A stretch of DNA of 64,000 nucleotides from Fistulifera solaris (lineage: Eukaryota; Bacillariophyta; Bacillariophyceae; Naviculales; Stauroneidaceae), in assembly GCA_030295235.1 (NCBI GenBank), contig AP026136.1, positions 1,054,001-1,118,000 on the forward strand, read 5' to 3'. Made by a program: the position numbers and the translations under genes. Positions 41,418-52,424 of the stretch are shown here, one piece after another (position 1 is the stretch's first letter; every line of letters starts with the position of its first letter). The notes beneath the pieces are model-generated. The model saw only the letters and a list, made by a program, of their open reading frames with translations. It searched no databases and was not told where the DNA came from.

Positions 41418-43145
41418 ATGCAACAAGTTCGATCAAGGCACCGATTTCAATTTGAACAACTGCCTCAGACAGTGTCACCCGCGTCATCGAAACAGCCAAC
41501 CAGAAGGAGGAAACAGGCATTTTCGTACCAACCATGGCTTTTGGGTGCGACGCGACGGCACAGTGCCGTACTTGCAATGCTTGGGGCCTTCTTTTCCTGC
41601 TAGCTATGCTTTCGATGACCAGGGTATTATCAATAAGAAGACAATTGGGCGACGCTAACTACCAATCACGAACGACTATTGTGTTTCCTCTTCTGCAAAA
41701 TACAAGGGATTTTCACAAGCCCAGTTCAACCATGGATACCCATCGCTCGCCTAATTTCGGCGACGTGAAGGTTAATTTATATACAAGCGACGGTATGGAA
41801 AAGATTCGTCGAATTTACAGGGATATTAAAGCAGAAAGAGGAGAATCGCTCGACAGTAAGCACCCAGAAAGCGAGCGCTCGTTCTTTGATTATATTTACA
41901 ACTTCGATGACGACTATCTCCGAAATCCATTGTGGACATGGGAGGATGATAAGATTCAGGATGAAAAGACATGTCGTCGAAATGCTTGGCATCGAAAAAG
42001 TCCCATGGATTGCAACTCCATGCACGAGCTGGACTTGCAAGGTCTATTGACCGAAGGAAAAGTGAAGGCATTGGGGTAAGCAACTATTCTTCGACGTGTT
42101 CACAACGCTTTTCGATTTATCACTGATGCCTCGTACGTCCAGCAAAGGAGGTTTCCGGGACGTCTTCTTAGTTCGCCACGGTGATGGCAGAAAGTTCGAA
42201 GAAGTTGTTTTCAAACAATACCATTTTGACTCAAATTACGATCATGAAGACTTTGAATACATGCGAATCGACTCTCTAGTGACCGAACTCTTCACGAGCA
42301 GCTCCCTCTTTCTAAACATTTATAGGTACGTAATAAAGTTTGTCAGAAGGACTTCCTATCCCGACTTCGACTTACTTTTGTGCGCAGCAATTGCGGTTTA
42401 TCCACCATGGTAGAGGCTATGGGCGACGGTTGCGTCGAAGATTACGCAGTACCATTACAGAAAGAACGAGGCTATATTGAACTAGACGACAAAGATGATG
42501 TGGACCCGAAAAACAATCTGACCATCACGCAAAAGGTCAACTTTGCTCTGGACATGGCCGAGTCGCTCGCTATGATGCACAATTATCCGGGTGGGGTGAT
42601 CGTTCATGATGACGTGCATCTGGAACAGTTCCTCCTCACAAAAGATCATATGCATGTCAGAATTCAAGATTTTAATCGAGCCGAAATCATGTTGTGGAAC
42701 AGTGAAGATGAGGAATATTGTCGCTATCGAAATGGACCTGGACACGGCACCGTAAGTACAACAGACGAACCTCCTGACTTATTCATACTAAAGCGTTCTC
42801 ATACATTTCACAATTTAGTGGAGATCACCCGAGGAGTATAGAGACTTGCCATTGGACGAGAAAATTGACGTATGGAGTTTAGGATCCAATTTATATGCTA
42901 TGCTAACGGGTCTGAATCCATTTTACGAGATCGAGTCCGGAAAAGCCGTTAAGCAGAAAATAAAGGAAGGAAAGATACCTCCAATCGACCCCCGTTATCG
43001 CAAGCGAAGCTTTGGAGAACAAAAGTTGGTGGAAGCTATAGAACACTGCTGGGTAGCTGACCGCAATAAAAGGAGCAACATTTACGACGTGGTAAAAATT
43101 CTCCGCGAAGCCGCTACGAATCCAACTGGCAAAGCGACATTATAA
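41418..43145 (+). CDS. Membrane-anchored atypical protein kinase-like protein
   Basis: Four exons; introns 42076-42142, 42326-42387 and 42752-42818. The N-terminus is basic, then a transmembrane segment (SAVLAMLGAFF and LLAMLSMTRVL, joined if the T4 run 41592-41595 is one base longer). The kinase fold follows: glycine loop GKGGFRDVFLV (rebuilt by splicing, which supports that junction), VVFKQYHF with the ATP-site Lys, HDDVHLEQFLL in place of HRDLKxxN, DFNRAE in place of DFG, WRSPEEYRD (APE region) and DVWSLGSNLYAMLTG. Catalytic Asp and metal Asp are kept, but Arg, Lys and Asn of the catalytic loop are changed. This H-x-D...DFN pattern recurs in stramenopile kinase-like proteins. Activity is uncertain. 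Confidence 0.82.
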
Positions 43146-43453
43146 CAGTTTTAGTAAATGGACATTCATTGAAATACCCGAACGAAGCAGTCGATGCACG
43201 CATTAGAATCCGTGAGGCACAACACGAAACACTTAAAAGTTAGAAAAGGCCTCTCCGACATCTTGCATGACATAACTGTAACCTTAATGCTAGAGCACCT
43301 CATCATTGCGCTTTCAAAAAGCGCATCATTTTTGCGCAGATTTTGCCTCTGGAGTTCCATGCATCATGTTTATATAGTAACTTTGAATCCGAAACTACAA
43401 AACAGGCAGATTGAATCATTTTGTATGCACTTCGTTACCGTACCTTGCAGAAA

Positions 43454-45331
43454 ATGAGTTCTGACGACGATAGCAGCGATGATCGACACCTCTGTTCCGG
43501 CGGACTGTCGAAGCTTTCGAGAGATAAGCAAAACGGAACAGTAATCCAACGACCACCTATACGAGCAAAATTAGCGTATGATTCCAGTGACAGCAATAAT
43601 GAAATTGTGGTGATGCCACCGATGAAGAGTGCGATATCATCAGTTTTAACTTCGGGCCCCAGACTCACTGCTACCGGCTCTAATACCCGCGATCCTGTCA
43701 ACATGGCAGATGATGAATCGTCGTCATCGTCATCGTCATCGTCTGATGACAGCACTTCTCCGTTTAAATCCACTTTAGCTCAGCGTCTAGCCCGTCGCAA
43801 CGAGGCAGAAAAACTTACATCGAATGCTGCGCAAAGTAATGTGAAGCTCAAGGATTCGGAAAAGTCAAACCCATCAAACAGAAGCAGCAACCCAGTGCGA
43901 AAAGAAAACGCACATTCGTCGCAAGAAACCACCTACTCTATCGAAAACAAAGTAGGTCGCCTTAATATGGCTAACAGTCGACCCGAAAATTTGCCATCGC
44001 CCGCAAGTTCTAGCGATGAAAGCATTCGTTTGATGACGATAAGTAATGGTCAGCGAGCCATTGAAAACACTACAAAGTACACCTCACTCAATAGTGATAG
44101 TGACAGCGACGACTCATTGCTTGCGTCCTCGCAACTGAGGAATAACAAACCAGCTTCACGAACAGCACCAAGAAAAAATCCCATCCTTGCCAAGAAACCA
44201 TCTGTGAAAGCCCAACAAAAGGAGTTAGCGAAAGAGATGAGAGAACAAGTCCGTCGGGACAAACAGTTGGCGAAAGAAATGGAAAAAGATCTACGACATC
44301 AACAGCGAATAGCCAAACAAGCTGCGGCTCAGGCAGAGAAAGATGATCGGAAGCGTCGACGCATCGAATCGGAACAGACACGTGGAAAACGCGCGATTGA
44401 CGAACTGGCTATTCTAATGGAGCATTCGCTCTGTCATCACCAAGAGCTTACGCTTCGAAACGATCTGCAGGAAACAGGCTTTCTTGTTGATAGTTATCCC
44501 AGCGGCTTGGGGGGTGATGTAGTTCAATTCATTCGATGTGATTACGTCTTTGGTGGAGGAGCACGAGCGGTCGAAATGCTCAAGCAAAGCAAACGAGAAG
44601 AGTACCAGCATCTCCCTATTGTTGGCGTTGTATTTCACGATCCGATGAATTTCATTTCGAAGATAGAACGGGATGCACACGACGAAGACGATGATTATCC
44701 AAAGCTGGAATCATTTCTGAAAGGTCTTGAAGTCGGATGGCGAGCAGCATGGCGAGTTGGTGCAGAGCAACGTCCACGATTCATTTTCTACCTGAACAAC
44801 GTACATGCGACGCTGGATCAACTTTGGGTGAAATCTCGGAGAAAGGACCAGTCCATGAAAGCTCCTCCAACTGGCGAAGAGCTTCAAGATGCCTTGATCT
44901 GGCTGTCCATTCAGTTCTGTGTCGACTGTATTCACTATCTTTGCCCCGAAGATCTGTCGACACAAATCACCAAAATGGCTGTGTGGTTGGCACGTGAACC
45001 GTACCAACGACAAATGACGGACCTGGAATGCGCCAAGAAGACAAAAATGCTGTGTTCTGACATGGATCCGCCTCTGGTTCGGTCGCAAGACTGCTGGAGA
45101 CGCCAGCTTTGTCAAGTTCCTGGAATTAGCGAAACCATGGCATCATCAGTTGTTAGCTATTTCCCTACCATGCGTTCCTTATATCTCCGTTACCAAGACA
45201 CTAGTCTGACGGAAGATCAAAAGATTCTTCTTCTTGCCGACTGTTTTGGACGTGAAGGACGGCGAGATGTAAAATGTTCAGATGCTGTCTATCGAATACT
45301 GACGAGCAAGAACCCGAACGAGCTGATCTGA
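43454..45331 (+). CDS. EME1-like subunit of the MUS81 structure-specific endonuclease
   Basis: A 625-residue single-exon protein. The first ~260 residues are Ser/Asp-rich and disordered, followed by a Lys/Arg/Glu helix (KEMREQVRRDKQLAKEM). A degenerate ERCC4-nuclease-like domain spans about 320-480 (VQFIRCDYVFGGGARAVEML, LNNVHATLDQLW). The end is most telling: WRRQLCQVPGISETMASSVV, then SLYLRYQDTSLTEDQKILLL and AVYRILTSKNP, which parallels the helix-hairpin-helix C-terminus of human EME1 ([20 protein letters not shown]). MUS81-EME1 cuts replication and recombination intermediates. No ERKxxxD motif is seen, as expected of the non-catalytic partner. The start at 43454 is chosen over an upstream in-frame ATG at 43421. 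Confidence 0.75.
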   Translation: MSSDDDSSDDRHLCSGGLSKLSRDKQNGTVIQRPPIRAKLAYDSSDSNNEIVVMPPMKSAISSVLTSGPRLTATGSNTRDPVNMADDESSSSSSSSSDDSTSPFKSTLAQRLARRNEAEKLTSNAAQSNVKLKDSEKSNPSNRSSNPVRKENAHSSQETTYSIENKVGRLNMANSRPENLPSPASSSDESIRLMTISNGQRAIENTTKYTSLNSDSDSDDSLLASSQLRNNKPASRTAPRKNPILAKKPSVKAQQKELAKEMREQVRRDKQLAKEMEKDLRHQQRIAKQAAAQAEKDDRKRRRIESEQTRGKRAIDELAILMEHSLCHHQELTLRNDLQETGFLVDSYPSGLGGDVVQFIRCDYVFGGGARAVEMLKQSKREEYQHLPIVGVVFHDPMNFISKIERDAHDEDDDYPKLESFLKGLEVGWRAAWRVGAEQRPRFIFYLNNVHATLDQLWVKSRRKDQSMKAPPTGEELQDALIWLSIQFCVDCIHYLCPEDLSTQITKMAVWLAREPYQRQMTDLECAKKTKMLCSDMDPPLVRSQDCWRRQLCQVPGISETMASSVVSYFPTMRSLYLRYQDTSLTEDQKILLLADCFGREGRRDVKCSDAVYRILTSKNPNELI

Positions 45332-45469
45332 TTCGACCAAAATGATTAATTTTTTTTCATGCTCAAAAATGCGCGAGGATTCAACCGATGATTTACCTGG
45401 TACCGTACGCGATCACATTCTGTTCCCCATACCCTAGTAATAGTAAAAGCGATATTGACATGCTGCGCT

Positions 45470-46834
45470 TTATCTATTACTTATGTCACTAGAAACTTCT
45501 ACGTCGTCGTCTTCCCGATCTTGATGAGAAGATGCCTCAACATCCTCCTGCGTTTGTGGTGGCTCTTCGTCATCACTTTCGTGAATTCCTAATCGCTCCT
45601 GCTCCCTTTCCACAAACTTGGCCAATCTTGGAGATAGGGCAGTCCCTATGAGGAGCTGCGTCGGATGCCATATGAGCAACGGCAGGGTATACAAGCCGAC
45701 CGAGGGATTATCTCCGTATATCGAGTTGATCAATGGTATTCCGATCGCTACAGTTTTGTGCGTGCATCCAAACAGTCCGAAGACGCGCAGTTTTGGCTGA
45801 TTTGGAAAAGCGAACGAGAGAAGAATCCAGGCGCTCGTCATGAGTGTAACGAGCGAAATGAACTGGAAAGTAACTGAAAAAATGGAATAAGATGTCAATA
45901 CGGCGGAGCTTGAAGCTGAGAACAGGAAGCCCAGACACTTACTCATAAGGAAGATATCGCCGATCGAGCTTTGGGATTCTTTATCAAAGGTTTTGCAGAA
46001 GACAGTGTACACAATAAAGACGAGACAGAACTGCTGTAATTTCGCAAAAAACTTTTTTTGTTTCTTGTAGAACTCCACAACGGGTGGTGCCGTCTTTTGC
46101 AACAATTGGCCGAAGAGAACGGGCACAACAACTCTCAGCGTCAGTTCATAAAAGACCTTGACCAAATCCACATCACCCGACACTCCCAAGTATCCCAATA
46201 TCAATAGAGGAGACAAAAGACTCCAATTAAATTGCCGAACGCTGAATTGAATACAGCAGAGGCTTCATCGCCGTTCGATGCCTTTGTTAAAATCTGACAC
46301 CTGAATAAGGAAAGAAGTTCGTCAGCGACGCTAAAGTGACCAACGAAAGTCAACACAATCCACCAAATGAACGTACATGTTGATTGTCATGGGTAAACTG
46401 GCACAAATGACCATCCCATTCGCTAAGTCCTCAGACAGAATCGAAGCAGCCTCTAAACCTCGAGATAGACCATACACCAAGGCAGAACAGACGCCAAAGC
46501 TATACAACTGAACCAGCACGTTAAATCGAATTTGTTTGAACGCATTCGAAAATTCACTCGTTTTGAGACCCAATCCTGCCATGACAAAAATGAAAATGAC
46601 GACGAGCCACGTCGCTGTAATATCGGGGGCCAAGTACGTTGCCCCGATGGGCGGATATGCCCGCGCCAAAAGAATCGCGACAAGAATATGTATCAGAAAT
46701 TCATTTTCCCAGTAAAAAGCCACAATACGGTCCCACAAAGTGGGTTTGGCTTGGTTTTGTTCTTCTTCTTTCGAGGCATTCTTATTCGAATCGTCGGAAA
46801 CATCCAGCGAAGAAGGTGTCTCTTGTGGACTCAT
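45470..46834 (-). CDS. SLC10A7/SBF-like (bile-acid:Na+ symporter family) membrane protein
   Basis: Three exons; introns 46301-46376 and 45874-45942, both GT-AG. About 420 residues with some ten membrane segments. The start MSPQETPSS at 46834 precedes a cytosolic Glu/Lys segment. [15 protein letters not shown]-like sequence ([18 protein letters not shown]), [30 protein letters not shown] and [20 protein letters not shown] match the SBF-like family with its two crossover helices; the N-x-D-E-A-x-A-x-F-N-S block is typical of SLC10A7. The C-terminus is acidic. SLC10A7 proteins affect Golgi/ER calcium and secretion in animals; the substrate here is unknown. One missing base is suspected in the A4 run 46215-46218 (GVF to [11 protein letters not shown]). 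Confidence 0.85.
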
Positions 46835-47121
46835 TCTTATTAGAAAGCGGTTTATTAAGTGCGCAAACAGAGTTAACGAGGACTCCTCCGTAAAGTGACG
46901 AGATGCTACTTCTCTCAAGAGCTGGGCTCTTGGTTTGAATGCTTTCCTCGTAAAGACAAGGAGAAAATGAAACGATAGAAAACGAAAATAATACTGCAAA
47001 AGCTGACCACAGAATGAAAAGCACGTCATTCACTACAGGTACGGTACGGTACACCGTCTACTGTTTACCAGACTGCTCAAAAAAGAATTTTCAGTCCCAC
47101 GTCAGACGTGAGGCAATTATT

Positions 47122-47147
47122 CAAGACTGCATTTCAGTCATGAATCG
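47122..47147 (+). promoter_or_regulatory. Recurrent element, copy 2
   Basis: CAAGACTGCATTTCAGTC then ATGAATCG. It matches the 19.1-kb copy at 22 of 26 positions by eye, including the GACTG/CAGTC inverted repeat. Confidence 0.5.
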
Positions 47148-47349
47148 AAACTGTTCCAAACCGGAATATGATTCCGTACTGTATTTTTCCCTTCTTCGAC
47201 TAGTTTTGTTCGCTTCAATTACACAATTCGAGATTTCATTGTCATTGAGAACATCTGCAATCCAAGTATGGATTGTTTACGCCGAAACTTACTTGCGAAT
47301 CGTTCTCTTCCACATTGAGTATAGTTCCAAAGTGTATGCGGATCACCAC

Positions 47350-47380
47350 CACGACTGCTTCTGCATTTCAGTCATGAATA
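47350..47380 (+). promoter_or_regulatory. Recurrent element, copy 3 (with longer spacer)
   Basis: CACGACTGCTTCTGCATT then TCAGTCATGAATA. The left and right halves are conserved while the spacer is five bases longer than in the 19.1-kb copy. Confidence 0.5.
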
Positions 47381-47580
47381 GCACCGCCGGCCTTTCAATG
47401 ATGAACTTATTCCCCGACGATGATGATGCCGACCGACAATGATGATTGTATAATTCAGCGCAATGGCACTTGTTGTGCTTCAGTTTAGAAGCGGTATTAT
47501 TTTTACCAATCAAAGTGAATACAATCCACTGCGCACTGCATTGCTATAACTGTTTTGAAAAATCATACCTGCGACACACA

Positions 47581-48904
47581 ATGGCAAAAACATTTCTCCA
47601 AAAGTCGGCTTTTGCGATGGTAGTGTTCTGTTTGCCTTCGGCACATGCGTTTCTCCCTCCCATCGGAAATCATCTTAAACACGTCTCTGCGGTTGCACAG
47701 TCGAAACAGTTACAACAACTATATTCTACCAGTGAGTGGCAGGAAAAGAGTTCCTCTCCGATGATGTCTCCGAAACTATCAGCTGCCGCACGATCATCGC
47801 TCACCAATAAGACGTCCACGGATCGACGAGGATCTCAAATGAAGACATTGCTTCGGGTCGGTGCTCCTAGTCTCATTATCGGTGCCGTCGCCTGTCTGAC
47901 GTTTCCCGCGCTTTCTATGATGATTGCTTCGCTAATACACGACGCTGGTGCATTTACCGTCCTTTCGCAAGATTCCAGTCAGTTTGTACAAAACTTTCTC
48001 AATGTAGCGGGTTTGCTCTTTAGCATTTTAGTGGGACAAACATGTAAGTACTGTTCCGTTCATTCATTCGTCTCAGCACAAAACTCTCATTTTTTGCCTT
48101 GCTTTTTTAGACTACTTTCTCTACCCACAGCAGGAAAGCATATTTTACGCTTTGTTTGAAGAAGTGACCGAAGCAAAGTCGTTGCTCGAACAAGTAGCAC
48201 TGGTATGCCAAGGGCGTTCCATGTACAATCGCTGTCTAGAAGCTATTTCTCGCTATGTTCAACAGGACTTGAAAAAGATTCAATCGGATCCAGCGGTGTT
48301 GTTGTCGGCTCGACCGGTGGATGACCCGCTCGAAGCCATCATGTACATGACCTCAGTAGGAGTTCCCGGTTCAGTCTACGATACCGTCAAGTCTCTCCGC
48401 GAGGCGCGTGCGAGGCGTTTGGGTGCCCTGCAACGAAAACTCCCTCCCATTCATATGCTCTTGCTGTGGGTATTGGCGGGTGTGCTTTTGGTGAGCTTCC
48501 CTCTGCTTGGAGCTGGGACGCAAACCATTGGGGGATTTAAGCTATTGACGGTGGAAGGCACCCTGTTTGGTGTAATGACATCTGGGATTATTTTGACCTT
48601 GCGAATTATTGGAGAGCTCTGGAGACCCGCTGGTGGAGCGTACAATGTGGATTCGGTCTTGTCTGTCATGGTCAGTGGCTTAGAGCAAGAACTCAAGGCG
48701 CGTCGGGATGGGCAGAAACTGTTCAAATCAAATCGTTTAGCACCATCAGGGCCGAACGAAGACTGGAGACAAGCTAGTCCTAGCAAGAAATCGGACGACA
48801 TGGAAGGTGAAGACTCGAACAAACCTTCCGTGCAGCAACAAGGGGCAGACATTGCGGTGGCGTTCAAACGAGTGAAAAGATGGGTTAAACGATGGACGCG
48901 TTGA
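47581..48904 (+). CDS. Plastid-targeted DUF4239 (bestrophin-like) membrane protein
   Basis: Two exons (47581-48043 and 48111-48904; 67-nt intron), 418 residues. MAKTFLQKSAFAMVVFCLPS then AHA/FLPP is a signal peptide with a Phe right after the cleavage site, the diatom plastid-import signature, followed by a Ser-rich transit part. Membrane segments lie near residues 90-115, 138-155, 292-310 and 325-345. NVAGLLFSILVGQTYYFLYP and QQESIFYALFEEVTEAKSL are the core of DUF4239, a family related to bestrophin-like anion channels. A thylakoid or envelope ion-channel role is inference. The splice junction is supported because it completes the QTYYFLYPQQE block. Confidence 0.82.
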
Positions 48905-49042
48905 TTATAAATTGCTAGATTTACTGCTTCAAACGCATGCATCGCGGCATCGACAAGTATTTTCACCATAACGTATTGACATGACTACTCAATGTCCTGA
49001 GAAAAACAAAACAAAACTAGCGTTGGTTAAGATCCGCTTCTT

Positions 49043-50599
49043 TTAGTTTCGCATTATCTTCCGTACCAGTTCGTCTGGTAAGCGGTTGTCTTGCATGAAT
49101 GATCTCATGTAAAGAATAGACTCGGTTCCCCAATCAATGGCTGGCCGCCCTTGTATAGACTTGCCCTGTAATCTGACAGGTGGCAAATGTTGCTGTAGTT
49201 GTGATTGCACCGACGACGATGCAGGAGCTTGCAATACCATTTCTGCAACTTGCATCAAAGAATCTAGACTGTTCATCTTCATGAAAGGACAAGTCGCACA
49301 CCCTCCAGATGTGCTGCACCCCTCGCCTCCTGAAACACCAGGAACGAGCGGCATGTCCATATCACCCGTGCCAGTCATAGCCGCGGACGCTACCGGGAAA
49401 ATGATTTCCGCTTCAATGTTTGGATTAGGGGCATCGGCCAGAATGTTCTGTACGGATTGTACGATGGATGTGATCATGCCGGCTTCTGTTCCCAATATGA
49501 ATTTTAACCTTTTCGGGTCGAGTTTCCTTGAAGCGTCCTTCACCTTGCGCGAAACAAATTTCAGTATATCAGAAGTAGAACCAACCACACCTTCATCGGA
49601 TAGTGACTTTTCCATAGCCATCTGGAACATTTCTCCAGGAACTTCGAGGTGTGCTGTAATGAAGCAGTCATCGTAATACTTCGATCGAACTGTCTCGACA
49701 ACTGCATCGCCAAACATGTGGTGAACAATACAGTTACCGGAGGGAAATACTGCGATAGAATCTCGTAAGCCCCGTAACGTTTCTCGATTGTGATTTGGAT
49801 GTAAATCTTTGGCAATCTTCTGATCGTTCCACGCCGGATCTTGCAGCAGTGCCGTCAGCAAAGTGACAAGATTCTCTCCCATGTAAGTGTCCGGTCCGTA
49901 CAAAATTTTGATATCCGGAACTTGCGCATATGCTTGCAAAATGGTAGCGAGAACATTGGATGATGTGCATGTAATAGTAGGTACCAGACTACTGCTGATC
50001 GCCTTTGTTTCCAAGCTTGTGTTAATGTAGACAACATGCAGTGAATTGGCGGCTGCCGACTCTTTTTCCAACCAAGCTCGATAGACGGCACGTTCCGCCG
50101 ATTCGGCAAGCGAACATCCGATTTTATTAGCAGTAGCTCGATAGACAGGCACATGTTCAAATCCGTTCTTGTGCAATATCGATTGCACCGATTCTGACAT
50201 GAAATCAACGCCGAGACAAGCAATTTGTTCTACTCTTCCACTTTGCATCATTTCCACTGCCATATCACCCATTTTGAGCGAATCAGCAATCCCGATAGCT
50301 GGATGACTCTTTTGAACGGCTTGCAACACACCTTGTAATTCCACATCCATGTAATAATGTGCAACGACTCCCAATTTAGCTTTTTCTAAAAGTTCCGCCA
50401 ATTCCTTGACGGCCACCGGATCCGGATCAAGATAGAGAGCTTGCGCCTCTGCGAAAGATCCTACTGGCTGTATCGATCGACCAATAATAAGCGACGGAAA
50501 CTGATCGACGGACTGCTCAAAGGCTGTCGTAACGGAAGCAAAACATCGAAAGGGAAGAGTCGGCGTTCTGGATAGCTTGGAAAGCAGTGTTCGGTGCAT
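49043..50599 (-). CDS. nadA: Quinolinate synthase (NadA), organellar
   Basis: NadA condenses iminoaspartate with dihydroxyacetone phosphate to quinolinate in de novo NAD synthesis, using a 4Fe-4S cluster. The 518-residue single-exon protein shows the diagnostic blocks: VVAHYYMDVELQGV, IACLGVDFMSESV (first cluster Cys), CTSSNVLAT, LYGPDTYMGENLV, NCIVHHMFGDAV (second Cys), AHLEVPGEMF, GSTSDILKFV, FILGTEAGMI and GCATCPFMKMNSLD (third Cys). The N-terminus (MHRTLLSKLSRTPTLPFRCF) is basic and Ser-rich, fitting import into an organelle, more like mitochondria than plastid. The SufE domain fused to plant plastid NadA is absent. About 170 residues longer than bacterial NadA. Confidence 0.95.
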   Translation of the reverse strand: MHRTLLSKLSRTPTLPFRCFASVTTAFEQSVDQFPSLIIGRSIQPVGSFAEAQALYLDPDPVAVKELAELLEKAKLGVVAHYYMDVELQGVLQAVQKSHPAIGIADSLKMGDMAVEMMQSGRVEQIACLGVDFMSESVQSILHKNGFEHVPVYRATANKIGCSLAESAERAVYRAWLEKESAAANSLHVVYINTSLETKAISSSLVPTITCTSSNVLATILQAYAQVPDIKILYGPDTYMGENLVTLLTALLQDPAWNDQKIAKDLHPNHNRETLRGLRDSIAVFPSGNCIVHHMFGDAVVETVRSKYYDDCFITAHLEVPGEMFQMAMEKSLSDEGVVGSTSDILKFVSRKVKDASRKLDPKRLKFILGTEAGMITSIVQSVQNILADAPNPNIEAEIIFPVASAAMTGTGDMDMPLVPGVSGGEGCSTSGGCATCPFMKMNSLDSLMQVAEMVLQAPASSSVQSQLQQHLPPVRLQGKSIQGRPAIDWGTESILYMRSFMQDNRLPDELVRKIMRN

Positions 50600-50725
50600 T
50601 TTAACGGAGAAATTTCAAGCAAGTTCTTTAATGTTGCAATCCAGTGTTTCTAGTTGTTGAATAACTATCGACTCTGGTTTGTTCGGTCGGTAAAGGCAAA
50701 AGCGTTTGCACTTGTTTCTGGATCC

Positions 50726-50788
<63 letters not shown>

Positions 50789-50800
50789 AACGATGATGAT
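50726..50800 (+). repeat. (GAT)n trinucleotide microsatellite
   Basis: About 21 pure GAT/ATG units to 50788 followed by a short imperfect tail, in the promoter region upstream of the quinolinate synthase gene (minus strand). Long open frames of poly-His, poly-Ser, poly-Ile or poly-Met here are by-products of the repeat. Length is likely polymorphic. Confidence 0.97.
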
Positions 50801-51333
50801 GGAGCAACGGCATTCGTGCGGCGAAAATGGTGAGTGGTGTGAACGTTGTTGTGCAAGCCCTTCGTCCGCTCTTGGTTGCTTGCCAGACGGCCAGACAGAC
50901 AACCCATGTCACATGTTGTGGGTCATCCGGTCATCTCAATAAACATCCTAAGACTTCACTTTCATTCTTGAAGTGCAGAATGCGGCATATTTCTTTTGTC
51001 AAGAGTCTTTAGATAGTATTCTTGTAGGCCAATGATTTGAGCAATGACTCCTACTACTGCGTTCCGTACGAGAAGCTGACACTAGAAAAGAAAGAAGGAA
51101 GATGGCTGACTTTTCGTTTTCTGGAGGATCTGTATAGCCCCTTTCTGTAGAAGGTAAGACTGCTTGCCCGAACGAGTTACGCGAAAACGGCCCATTCCGG
51201 CACCGTATTCGGCACCCGCACACGCGGATGAATTTTTTAGGTGAGGTCGATTTGGTGTTGCTCTGTTGTGCTTGGCCTCCATTTTGTTCAAAGCACGACC
51301 ATCCGTGTCGGCACAAAGATATCGATAGACATC

Positions 51334-52173
51334 ATGACGGTAGCAATCTGCATTCAACAGGAGCCGGAACTGGAAACCATCAAGAGTTCTTCCTCTGTAG
51401 GCGGAAGCGAGGGTAGCAAAAGCCTCAGCCTTGGAGGGCGAAAATCGGTCCGGTTTTCTTTGAAACGAAACGAAATATTCATTCTAAGTGATGACTATGA
51501 GGGAGTAGAAATCAGCGAGATTTGGTTTGGAGGTGACGAATTTATTCGCATCAAAGCTAAATCGCGGGAAGAATCGAGGCAATGGAGGCGTCTGGGTTAT
51601 AGCGTCCTCCTCAAGGAGTGCTTTCACCGAAGAGATCTGGATGTGCAGCATCAGCTGAATGCCTTCTGTCAGCTAGAAGATGAATTATGCCGTCGAGGAC
51701 TCGAGCGGCATCTATCGAAACAGCATGCCGAAGAGCGATCTGACTGCAAAGATATTTCGAGACAGGCTGTACTTTCTACTCAAAAGCGAATGAGAAATAA
51801 AGATGCTAACAGCGATGAAACAATCAGAATGGTTTCAGAAGCCTATGAACAGCAAACACGAAGCTCCAAGATGTTCGCACATCGTATGGGACTTGCTGAT
51901 GAATATACAGTGAAGAAAGGGTGCAATTCGAGCGCGGCAAGTAAATATCTTGAAGAGGAAGAATACGAATGTGGAGGCAGGCGAAGAATGCAACGACGTC
52001 TGAGTAATTACTCGGTGGTGTCAACAAATTCAATGGATTCACGCCGCAGATGGCTTGCGACAACAGAACGGCAAAACGCCGACCCACACCCGCTTCACCG
52101 GCTTCCGTATCAGATGATTTCTACGCAGCGATTGCGTAGCTTGAACGACTTTTATGTTTCATATTCAGACTAA
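51334..52173 (+). CDS. Unknown diatom protein (RGLE-type family)
   Basis: A 279-residue protein from the ATG at 51334 (MTVAICIQQEPELETI); an earlier in-frame ATG at 51241 would add 31 residues. The segment SVRFSLKRNEIFILSDDYEG, then ISEIWFGGDEFIRIKAKSRE, and 50 residues later LEDELCRRGLERHLSK follows a pattern I recall in a large diatom family (V-x-F.. E-x-x-x-x-W-[YF].. R-G-L-E). The C-terminal half is charged and helical (SEAYEQQTRSSKMFAHRM) and ends in a basic, Ser-rich tail. No function is known to me. Confidence 0.65.
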   Translation: MTVAICIQQEPELETIKSSSSVGGSEGSKSLSLGGRKSVRFSLKRNEIFILSDDYEGVEISEIWFGGDEFIRIKAKSREESRQWRRLGYSVLLKECFHRRDLDVQHQLNAFCQLEDELCRRGLERHLSKQHAEERSDCKDISRQAVLSTQKRMRNKDANSDETIRMVSEAYEQQTRSSKMFAHRMGLADEYTVKKGCNSSAASKYLEEEEYECGGRRRMQRRLSNYSVVSTNSMDSRRRWLATTERQNADPHPLHRLPYQMISTQRLRSLNDFYVSYSD

Positions 52174-52424
52174 TGGTGCTATGTTTTAGAGGGGACATAT
52201 TTAAAGAATCATGATAATGATCATTTACGCTAGACTAATACTAAATTCATGCTCGCATGATTATAGTGAGGTGGCTAAATATTACCAGGTAGAAATCATC
52301 TAGACTGCTGTCTCTAGTAACTTAAACAAATCTATACAATCACACGAGATCATGGACGAACGATCTACAAGTACAGGCGCCGTATTCTTGGCCAGGCTAT
52401 TTGCAGTGCACGAATCTCGAAGCT

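Larger units (their letters stand above)
46835..47580. promoter_or_regulatory. Divergent intergenic region, SLC10A7-like / DUF4239 genes
   Basis: 746 bp between two genes transcribed outward. It contains short direct repeats of ACGGT near 47039-47053, and two copies of the recurrent CAGTCATGAA element at 47122-47147 and 47350-47380. No credible gene is seen. Confidence 0.5.

Noticed and set aside
50615-50912. Open frames coding poly-His, poly-Ile, poly-Ser or poly-Met
   Set aside because: They are translations of the GAT microsatellite in its different frames, with no other coding signal.
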